Source: Lachnospiraceae bacterium (lineage in GTDB: Bacteria; Bacillota; Clostridia; Lachnospirales; Lachnospiraceae). Taken from it: 64,000 nt of DNA. The stretch spans positions 62,001-126,000 of the forward strand of contig JAILHF010000051.1 in NCBI GenBank assembly GCA_024696005.1, read 5' to 3'. The position numbers and the translations under genes were made by a program. Shown in pieces: positions 25,101-31,744 of the stretch. Each line of letters opens with the position of its first letter. Position 1 is the stretch's first letter. A model generated the notes under the pieces. That model was given only the letters and a program-made list of their open reading frames with translations. It ran no database searches and had not been told where the DNA came from.

Positions 25101-26411
25101 AACATCACGGTCGGCGGCCAGTCCGGCATCATGCAGGGAAAGAGCGCGAAGTTCAAAGCCTCCGAAGTCCTTCCGAAGACCGCGGGAATGAAGAAGGTCG
25201 TCTGGTCGCTGAGTACCAATGCTTCGGGTCTTTCGATCAGCTCCTCCGGCAAGGTTTCGGCAAAGGGAGCGGCAGTCGGCGCGAAGGGTACCGTGATCGC
25301 GACCGCAAAGGACGGCAGCGGCGTGAAGGGCTACATGGACTTTGAGGTCATCAACGAAAAGACCAAGTCGATCGTTGTAAGCGCAAACGCGAGCGGGCTC
25401 GGCTTTAACAAAAAGACCGGAAGCGTGATCAGCGCCCAGCTTTATACCGTGAACATCCCCCGTGTAGGCGGCGATGAGAGCCAGCTCCTTCTGACCACGA
25501 AGGGATCCAAGACCGGACTGCTCTGGACCAGTTCCGACAAGTCCGTCGCAACGGTCACCCCGACCGGGGACGGAACCTCGGCGCTCATCCAGGCGAAGAA
25601 GAGCGGCAATGCGACCATTACCTGCAAGGCGCAGGACGGTTCGTCCAAAAAGGCCAGCGTGAAGCTTACCATTACGGTACCGGCTTCCAATCTGAGCCTC
25701 CTGCCGCAGGATTCCCAGGACGGTGACAGACATTATCTCGGCTTCGGCAACAGCGTGGAGATCCGTGCCGTAGCGGGAAGCACTTACGGAAAGCCCGGAA
25801 ACACTTCGGTAGACTGGTCTTACCAGATCGTAAACGTGGAGCCGGTGAAGAACGAAGCCGGGGAGATTACCGGCTGGAATGTAACGGAGAACAAATACAG
25901 CGAAGACATCAAGAAGCTCGGTGTGGTCAGCCTGAAGAAGGGCGTGCTCACGCTTTCCAAGCTGAAGGATTTCAACGGCTACCAGAGCATGTTCACCAGC
26001 ACGGACCGTGATTATTTCTGCGGCGTGCGTGTGACGGCGGTGACCAAGGACGGGACGAACCTCAAGGCTTCGAAGGTGTTCATCGCAACGCCTGCGGTCA
26101 AGAGCCTGGTCCTGTACAACCTGGGAACGGACACTTCCGTAAAGAACAACATCAACATCAGCGTGGACACCAAGAAAAAGCATTATGTGCTGCGCTGCAA
26201 GCTGGACAGCAACTACGGACAGGGCGAACTGAAACCCGTCACGGGAGTCAAGGTCTCCAGCAGCGATCCTTCGGTCATGAGCGCATACTTCGATGAGGAG
26301 GCCGGCCATCTGGTCGTGAGTGCCCTGAAAGAAGGAAAGGTCAAGATCACGATCCAGGCCAAGGACGGCAGTGATACCAAGCTGGTGATAAACGCTACGG
26401 TACTTCCTTAA
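22149..26411 (+). CDS. Secreted subtilase-fold (S8) protein with all catalytic residues replaced, plus Ig-like repeats
   Basis: The 1420-residue exported protein has a signal peptide (1 to about 29), an acidic VSED/VSEN stalk and an I9-like prosegment region (about 80-125). The subtilase-fold domain spans about 205-480, and Big2-type repeats follow to the end (for example LLWTSSDKSVATVTPTGDG). The fold is clear: IRVAVM, THAAGIVAAGLQNG, ITIIAGAG, YDGVLSVGAVDKDGQ, and VVAGVAALYMSANG. The active site is not. The Asp of VAVxD reads G221, the His of GHGTH reads D257, the oxyanion Asn of AAGN reads D351 and the Ser of GTSMA reads N413. I conclude it is a non-catalytic pseudoprotease, probably a binding or structural surface protein. 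AAGGAGG lies 11 nt before the ATG. No wall-anchor motif is seen. Confidence 0.88.
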   Translation: MQYRKMRRFLAGVLMAAMLTGQTPAVLAAGAEDGEVIVSEEAGEAVSEDLIDEEETVSENGTEDEGDVTLPEDLVPGVDYAEHELCAIVDDEEEGEALAAFYGGTVRSYQYGVVVIDLGEQTVAQALKINRPDGMKEAFPNYIHHAEASEEAALYESAYAEDDVAMPSARNWEDWYDGTVSSDRLLNVSNPDYLWMHDMVRTYPVWGVTTGKKEIRVAVMGGCADASQADFAEFDGSNSRIDSGYMSGCIASDPNGDATHAAGIVAAGLQNGRDAVGIAPGVSVYGVSIMNEDGSITTDAFCAGIRKLVGDRKADIILFSSFTDGTFVKQEQDAITDARKNGITIIAGAGDYGSNSLTYPAAYDGVLSVGAVDKDGQPAPFSNFGTAVDLQAPGTGLVSTVANNAYARKSSTNTAAAVVAGVAALYMSANGHVAPDDMKEALVGGSVKGIVNAEKMFSADKTAPKIILNDGRGCPVEEVQGGKSVTIAYTVPGDDSISINAMNYSGKPGNNNVIVYCTDGTEPLMKDGVLTRGKVYNGKLSLKGMLKGDGVQKVTITAACVNGMGIMSEVSTMILKVDPAAVTLDPVIYIEGAPKRIPLGSTVVLQAAGSGFVKSSVRWKRLGFDGAVSSASLNEVTGELTVLGDGDGTVTVQCYATLPVRVESPVLEIQVKQGARRTETLKLDQKEILLGYSEESADSDSYTVHVTEWKAKDYNLLGENEITLSWKSSNEEVVTVSGNQESAVIRPVGVGTAKVTCTPLDGSGVKATITCKVEALVESFTIKGSTYVTKNKSYTYKAENFKPENCVSRNVIWTIADRPDWVSVGITSGVVKVAKTAPEGGTFTLVATAQDKGGASARLVITVAKAGADQLVISADRNEEYFKIKKNKNGSITSFSMFTKDVPADGDPTRILLTAAGRSKGVDMDYDASWTCNKADIVKLTPTASGDGVMVRALKAGTVTITCTLSDSSKKKQKITVTVREPVENITVGGQSGIMQGKSAKFKASEVLPKTAGMKKVVWSLSTNASGLSISSSGKVSAKGAAVGAKGTVIATAKDGSGVKGYMDFEVINEKTKSIVVSANASGLGFNKKTGSVISAQLYTVNIPRVGGDESQLLLTTKGSKTGLLWTSSDKSVATVTPTGDGTSALIQAKKSGNATITCKAQDGSSKKASVKLTITVPASNLSLLPQDSQDGDRHYLGFGNSVEIRAVAGSTYGKPGNTSVDWSYQIVNVEPVKNEAGEITGWNVTENKYSEDIKKLGVVSLKKGVLTLSKLKDFNGYQSMFTSTDRDYFCGVRVTAVTKDGTNLKASKVFIATPAVKSLVLYNLGTDTSVKNNINISVDTKKKHYVLRCKLDSNYGQGELKPVTGVKVSSSDPSVMSAYFDEEAGHLVVSALKEGKVKITIQAKDGSDTKLVINATVLP

Positions 26412-27529
26412 AGAATAACGGGAGAACGGCGGTACTCGGAAAGGGTGCCGCCTTCTTTTCGGGCGATGTGCGTCCTGAGTTCCGAAGCGCGCATTTCCAG
26501 ATCGAATACGGCAAAGCATTCATCGGACAGGAGAGAGTGTGCATCGGCCGCTTTGGACAGGATCGGGCGGTCGGCGTTTGCACGGATCGCATGCAGAAGA
26601 TCCCCGGCATCCCGGCGGAAGCCGAGCGGCAGGAGATAAGGGCAGTAAGCGCACTCTTCGATCAGAGTGGCGACGTGTTCCCTGCGTATCTTCAAAAGAA
26701 TATGGAGAAGGGAGCGGCGGATATGCGCCGCGCTGATCTCTTTGCTCTTGCAGGCTTCCACGAAAGCGGAAGCGTTTTCAAAACGTTCCAGCCTGGACCG
26801 GAAGCGGTCGGAAAGATCCTCGCAGACATCGAAATAATCCGCAAAGCCTTGATCGGCTTCACTTCTCAGGGCGTAATAGAGCAGGTCGGAGTAGTCGTCC
26901 AGACACAGAAAGCGGCTTTGTCTGAGATACTCGCCGATCAGGGTTTTGTTTTCCTCCGGCATGTAGGCATAAGCACGTTCGTCCGATGCAAGAAGATATT
27001 TCCGGAGCAGCCCGGCCGAGGCATATCCGCCGGAAGCTTCGCTGCTGTCGTGGGCTACGCCCAGGCGGCGCATCGTGACGGGGCGTAGCGGAGAGCGCAG
27101 ATGTTCAAGTGCTTCCAGATAAGCGGCACCGAGGATGTCATTGGGAGCGGGGCGCTCCGAAAAAGGCAGAAAGCTGCCGGACGGGGCGAGTTTTCGCAGG
27201 ACATTGATCTCACCGCTTTCGCTCCCGAACAGAAGAAGATCGCATGCCCCGGTGTGCTCCAGGATCGAGACGGCGCCACGGGCAAAATATTCCGCACTGC
27301 CGCAGGCAAACGGGATGGGAAGCTGAAGGACCAGGTCGGCTCCGGCGGCCAGCAGCATGCGCGTCCGGACATGGCGGTCCGTCAGGGCGGGTTCGCCGCG
27401 CTGTACATGATCACCGCTCAGGACAATGATCAGACGGTCGGCGCCGAGTTCCTCGCGCGCATGGCGCATCAAGGCGATATGCCCCTTGTGCAGGGGATTT
27501 GCTTCCATGATGATCCCGCATGTCTTCAT
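26408..27529 (-). CDS. tmcAL: tRNA(Met) cytidine acetate ligase TmcAL
   Basis: TmcAL (YlbM) acetylates the wobble cytidine of elongator tRNA-Met using acetate and ATP. The 373-residue product has the nucleotidyltransferase motif GIIMEANPLHKGHIALM (HxGH) and the family block SGDHVQRGEPALTDRHVR, followed by AAGADLVLQLPIPFACGSAEYFA. Its stop codon shares the palindrome TTAA (26408-26411) with the stop of the convergent pseudo-subtilase gene. The ATG at 27529 has no Shine-Dalgarno sequence. The -10 of its promoter ends 7 nt upstream, so translation of a leaderless mRNA is predicted. It interrupts an otherwise plus-strand region of exported proteins. Confidence 0.92.
   Translation of the reverse strand: MKTCGIIMEANPLHKGHIALMRHAREELGADRLIIVLSGDHVQRGEPALTDRHVRTRMLLAAGADLVLQLPIPFACGSAEYFARGAVSILEHTGACDLLLFGSESGEINVLRKLAPSGSFLPFSERPAPNDILGAAYLEALEHLRSPLRPVTMRRLGVAHDSSEASGGYASAGLLRKYLLASDERAYAYMPEENKTLIGEYLRQSRFLCLDDYSDLLYYALRSEADQGFADYFDVCEDLSDRFRSRLERFENASAFVEACKSKEISAAHIRRSLLHILLKIRREHVATLIEECAYCPYLLPLGFRRDAGDLLHAIRANADRPILSKAADAHSLLSDECFAVFDLEMRASELRTHIARKEGGTLSEYRRSPVIL
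26428..26459 (+). terminator. Terminator of the pseudo-subtilase gene
   Basis: GGCGGTAC (26428-26435) pairs with GTGCCGCC (26445-26452) with one G-T, and TTCTTTT (26453-26459) follows. It lies 17 bp after the stop codon, inside the 3' coding end of the convergent tmcAL gene. Confidence 0.7.
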
Positions 27530-27536
27530 AGCTGCG

Positions 27537-27565
27537 ATTATAGCATAGAAACTTGTTGCAGTAAA
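27537..27565 (-). promoter_or_regulatory. Promoter of tmcAL, predicting a leaderless mRNA
   Basis: On the minus strand TTTACT (27565-27560), a 17-bp spacer and a perfect TATAAT (27542-27537). Seven nucleotides separate the -10 from the ATG, so the first transcribed base should be at or next to the A of the start codon. It overlaps the divergent promoter of the C1 protease gene. Confidence 0.7.
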
Positions 27566-27581
27566 AAAATTATGGTAAAAT
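27553..27581 (+). promoter_or_regulatory. Promoter of the C1 protease and M3 peptidase genes
   Basis: TTGTTG (27553-27558), a 17-bp spacer ending in TGG (extended -10) and TAAAAT (27576-27581). Its -35 lies in the spacer of the divergent tmcAL promoter, so the two cannot be occupied at once. Confidence 0.65.
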
Positions 27582-27613
27582 AGATTGATTTATTTGCTTT
27601 GGGGGAATGATTC

Positions 27614-30600
27614 ATGAAAAGGACCATTCGTTGTGCCGTGGCGTGGATCATCACGCTTGCGCTCCTTAGCGGGCATTTTACCGCACTCGCAGCCGAACCG
27701 GATCATGCCGGGGATGCTCCGGATACGGTGAGCGCAGCCGAGACCGAGACGGCAGCGGAGACGGAAAGCAAAGACAGACCGGCTCCGGGATACATGCAAA
27801 CAGACGGGGAAGAAGAGGTGCCTGCGGCTCCTCATTCGCTTCATTTTGAGAAGGCCATGCAGGAGCTTTACGGAGAAGATGCACAGGCAGAGCTCCGTGA
27901 GGACTCGTTGCGCCCGGATTCCGCCTCGCCGCTCAGTTCTTTCCCTGTTTCCCACAGCGATGACTGGCTGGGCTTTTTTGCCGAACACTATCCGCCGACC
28001 CGTGACCAGGGGGCTTACGGCACATGCTGGGCACAGGTTGCCGCCACACTGGCGGAATTCTACCTGGTCTCGCATTCCCTGGCGGACAAGAGCATCGACC
28101 TGAGCGAGTTGCATCTTGCTTACTGGACGTATACGCAGGGAACGACCTCAGCGGCCGTTCCGTATACCGGAGATGCCGTTCATTTTGAAAAAGGGGAAAA
28201 GAATCTTCTGGATAACGGCGGAAGCCTGAAATTCGCGTCGGAGACGCTCATGCGTCAGAGGGGCTTTGTTCCCGAGCAGACGGTCTCTTACGGCAATGCT
28301 TCGGAAGTCGCGGACGGCTGGGCACTTCCGGCCGATACCGAGCGGCGGGATTGCGCCTGGCTGAAAAACGCCATGCTGATCAGCATCCGGCAGAATCCGG
28401 AGCTTGTAAAAGACGCAATCGTCAGCAACGGCGCCGCCGGCATTTCTTTTTATGCAGACCGGAATTATTATGCTCCGGAGCACAATGCCTATTATTGTCC
28501 GGAAGGGCACGAGGCAGAGCATACGCTCACGGTGGTGGGCTGGGATGACTATTTCCCTGCCGAATATTTTGCGGTAAGTGACAACGAACTGCCCTATGAA
28601 GACGGAGCCTGGCTTGTTCGCAACAGCTGGAACGCTTCGGTATCCGCGGATCTGACGTCTTATTTCTGGCTGTCTTATGAGGATGCCAGCTTAAGCGGCG
28701 CATGGGTTTATGAGGTTGACGGGGAGTTCCCTTACGACAATCATTACTATTATGATTCCCAGATCCATGCGAATGCGTACTACGGGGAGGCGACCGGTGT
28801 TACCGAGTTTGCCAATGTTTTTACCGTGGCCGGGGAAGAAGGCGCCCCGAGCGAGAGCCTCGAAGCCGTAAGTTTCGAGATGGCGCTTGTCAACGGCTTG
28901 GGGACCCATTATACGGTCAAGGTCTACGGAAACCTGCAGGGGGATACGCCTGACAGCGGAACGCTGATCCGCAGCGCAACGACCGAAGGAGTCCTTTATT
29001 TTGAAGGCGTCTATACCGTCCCGCTGAAGAAAAACGTGATGCTGGGACGGGGAGAAAAGTTTGCCGTTGTGATCTCGTTTGACGAACCGGGCACGTCCGT
29101 CGTGCTTGAGGGCGCTGTGGGTGCATTCGGTCAGGCGAGCAGCACCGTCGGCGTCCGGAGCGGGCAGAGCTTTGTATCCACGGACCGGAAGAACTGGAGC
29201 GATGTGCTCGGTGACGATCCCGACATGGGGAATCTGGTCATTTCCGCCCTGACAAAGAACGGCGGAGAAAAGCCGGCGGTCGGCCGGATCAGCGTCAGCC
29301 CGAATTCCGTATACATTACCGGCGCGGACGAAACGGTCCGTGCGGAAGTCTGTCTTTATGATGTGAACGGGGAAGCCGTCCACGACAGCGATTACAGTTA
29401 TGTGGTATGGGAAAGCGACGCGCCGCAGATCGCCGATGTCACGCCCGAAGGCGTGATCAGCGGGAGCATGAACGGCTGTGCCTGCATCAGGGCGCGTTAT
29501 GTCGATCCTTCGGTTTCTGAAGATATCTCCGCATGCTGCAGGGTGACGGTCCGCGTGCCTTCGGAAGGGCAGACGGCGATACCGGTGCCCGATCATGCCG
29601 ACGGAGCCTCCTTCTTCCGGGATGAAGAAACGATCAGCTTAAACTGCATCACACCGGGAGCGCGCATCTTTTATACCCTGGACGGGAGCACTCCTTCGGA
29701 AGAGAGCACGGAATATGCCGGACCGTTTGTGATCGGGCCGGAATATGCCGGAAAAACAGTTTCATTAAAGGCTTTTGCCGTGGCGGAGGGGCTTTCGGAG
29801 AGTGAGGTCCTGAGCGTCAGTTATGATGTGATGTCCAAAGGACGCATGCGTCTGAGCAGTTCCGCGAACGGTACCGTCATACGCAGCACGGTGAACGACA
29901 GTCTTTCGCTTTCCGCAAAGCTCTTCTGGCAGAGCAATGAAGAAGAACCGGCAGACGGCTTTTGCTGGACCGTTGAGGATCCCGCTATCCTTCGGATCAG
30001 CGCCGGGGAAGACGGCAGACAGCCGAAGGCATTGCTGACCGGACTCAAAAACGGGGAAACGACGGTATGTGTGAGCGCCTGCAACGCACAGGGGGAGATC
30101 CTCTCGGCCTCGATCCTCATCCGTGTCGACATTCCTTATGTCAATGCGCCATATGCCCGGCCGGCTTCCGGAGAAGCGCTTTTTGAGGGAGATGCGATCA
30201 CCCTCAGCTGCAATGTGCCCGGGGCTTCGATCCTGTATACGATAGGCGGCGGCAGCCCGGTGACGGAAGGCAAGCTGTATGCGGCTCCGATCGCGATCAC
30301 CGAAGAAATGGCGGGTTCGGACCTGACGCTCCGCTTCTTTTCGCGGAAGGCCGGCATGCTCGACAGCGCCGAACAGAAATGCACTTATCGCATCAAGAAA
30401 GGTCAGCGCATCGACCTTTCACCCATGGATCCGACCGTTCCCTTCGACCCGGAGGAACACCGGACCCTGTATCTGGTCAAGGGGCAGAGTTTTACGCCGG
30501 ACACTTCCGTGTTCTGGGTCAGCAGCAATAAAAAGGTGCTTCGCATCGACAAAAACGGAAAGGTGACTGCGGTCGCACCCGGCGTGGCCAGACTGGGCCC

Positions 30601-31729
30601 GGCATCCGAACTGGATGCGGAAGGCAATCTCCGGAACGGGGTTGACATCCTGGTCACGATTCCCAAAGCGGAAAAGAAGAGCATCACGGCGCAGCCCGGC
30701 GACAGCTTCCGCCTGAAGATCGACTGCATCGTTCCCTGCAGGAATGTGGAGACGGGGCGCACCGAAAAAGTGGACTTTTCGGATTTTTATACGAATGTAT
30801 TGTGGTGCGGAAGCAATGATGAGGTCGCTACGATCGACCGCGACGGACTGGTGCGGGTGATCGGGCCGGGGCGCGCGGTCATGAGCGCGTTCCTGAACGG
30901 AAAAGTCATCAATGTGAAGATCAACGTTCAATGCAGGAGCAGCGTGACCTGCAAAGCCGAAGCGGACGGGACGGAACAGCTGATAACGCTGCTTCCCCTG
31001 CAGAAGGCCGTGATCAAGGCACGCGATTTCCGGGCTTCGGCGATCCGCTGGGAGTGCGAGAGCGGGGGAGCGCTCCGCACGGTATATGCCTGGAACGGCA
31101 GTAAGGTGCTGTATTACGAAAATACGGTCCTGCGGATCACGCCCGACGGCAGGATCATATCGACCGGTCCGGGAAGCTGCCTCATCAGGGGCACGGACCG
31201 TTCGGGAGCCACGTTGAGACTGCGTGTCGTGGTGAATGAGCTTCCGGAGCGGCAGATCAGCCTGAAACCCGGTGAGACGAGGAAGCTGAGTGTTCCGAAC
31301 CTCACGATGAAGGAAGTCGGACTGGACTGGGAGCTCAGCGGAGAGGTCGCTTGGTACGGAGCCGGGAAAGTCTCGGCATATCTGGATCAGAACGGGGAAG
31401 CGCAGCTGCATTCGACCTACGACCCCTTCGGCAGCGGCAATCCCTTCCATTACAGCTTCCGGATCATTGTCGAAGATCCCTGTCTGAAGACGGACGCGCA
31501 GCTGGTGCAGAAGGGTTCGAATTATGTGCTGACCCTGCCGGCGGATTGTGAAGAATACAGACTGGACTGGCTCGTCAGACCGTCGTGCGGTGTTTTGTTC
31601 CAAAGCAGCAAACCCGGAATGGCATTTGCGGATGAGGACGGCATCCTCCATATCAAGGGGAAGACAAAAGCCGTGATCAGCGCAAATCTATACGGAAAAA
31701 AGATAACCATAAAGCTGGTAACAAACTAA
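27614..31729 (+). CDS. Secreted C1 (papain-like) cysteine protease with Ig-like and chitobiase-type domains
   Basis: A 1371-residue exported protein with a signal peptide (about 1-27), an acidic linker and a C1-type peptidase domain (about 115-370). The active site is complete: Q132 and C138 in RDQGAYGTCWAQVAA, H303 in AEHTLTVVGWDDYF and N337 in WLVRNSWNAS. Beyond it lie a beta-rich domain, Big2-like repeats (about 555-640) and two chitobiase C-terminal-type domains (FYTLDGSTPSEESTEY, about 669-703, and LYTIGGGSPVTEGKLY, about 860-895). More Big2-like segments run to the end. It probably degrades protein outside the cell or matures surface proteins. GGGGG precedes the ATG by 8 nt. The M3 peptidase gene follows after 15 nt in the same operon. 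No wall anchor is visible. Confidence 0.9.
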   Translation: MKRTIRCAVAWIITLALLSGHFTALAAEPDHAGDAPDTVSAAETETAAETESKDRPAPGYMQTDGEEEVPAAPHSLHFEKAMQELYGEDAQAELREDSLRPDSASPLSSFPVSHSDDWLGFFAEHYPPTRDQGAYGTCWAQVAATLAEFYLVSHSLADKSIDLSELHLAYWTYTQGTTSAAVPYTGDAVHFEKGEKNLLDNGGSLKFASETLMRQRGFVPEQTVSYGNASEVADGWALPADTERRDCAWLKNAMLISIRQNPELVKDAIVSNGAAGISFYADRNYYAPEHNAYYCPEGHEAEHTLTVVGWDDYFPAEYFAVSDNELPYEDGAWLVRNSWNASVSADLTSYFWLSYEDASLSGAWVYEVDGEFPYDNHYYYDSQIHANAYYGEATGVTEFANVFTVAGEEGAPSESLEAVSFEMALVNGLGTHYTVKVYGNLQGDTPDSGTLIRSATTEGVLYFEGVYTVPLKKNVMLGRGEKFAVVISFDEPGTSVVLEGAVGAFGQASSTVGVRSGQSFVSTDRKNWSDVLGDDPDMGNLVISALTKNGGEKPAVGRISVSPNSVYITGADETVRAEVCLYDVNGEAVHDSDYSYVVWESDAPQIADVTPEGVISGSMNGCACIRARYVDPSVSEDISACCRVTVRVPSEGQTAIPVPDHADGASFFRDEETISLNCITPGARIFYTLDGSTPSEESTEYAGPFVIGPEYAGKTVSLKAFAVAEGLSESEVLSVSYDVMSKGRMRLSSSANGTVIRSTVNDSLSLSAKLFWQSNEEEPADGFCWTVEDPAILRISAGEDGRQPKALLTGLKNGETTVCVSACNAQGEILSASILIRVDIPYVNAPYARPASGEALFEGDAITLSCNVPGASILYTIGGGSPVTEGKLYAAPIAITEEMAGSDLTLRFFSRKAGMLDSAEQKCTYRIKKGQRIDLSPMDPTVPFDPEEHRTLYLVKGQSFTPDTSVFWVSSNKKVLRIDKNGKVTAVAPGVARLGPASELDAEGNLRNGVDILVTIPKAEKKSITAQPGDSFRLKIDCIVPCRNVETGRTEKVDFSDFYTNVLWCGSNDEVATIDRDGLVRVIGPGRAVMSAFLNGKVINVKINVQCRSSVTCKAEADGTEQLITLLPLQKAVIKARDFRASAIRWECESGGALRTVYAWNGSKVLYYENTVLRITPDGRIISTGPGSCLIRGTDRSGATLRLRVVVNELPERQISLKPGETRKLSVPNLTMKEVGLDWELSGEVAWYGAGKVSAYLDQNGEAQLHSTYDPFGSGNPFHYSFRIIVEDPCLKTDAQLVQKGSNYVLTLPADCEEYRLDWLVRPSCGVLFQSSKPGMAFADEDGILHIKGKTKAVISANLYGKKITIKLVTN

Positions 31730-31744
31730 AAAGGGAGAGGAAAG

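Noticed and set aside
22227-26519. A 1430-codon open frame on the minus strand opposite the pseudo-subtilase gene
   Set aside because: It is rich in His, Arg and Asp with no domain or start signal, and covers a gene with a signal peptide and clear motifs. It is a product of the codon bias of the real gene.
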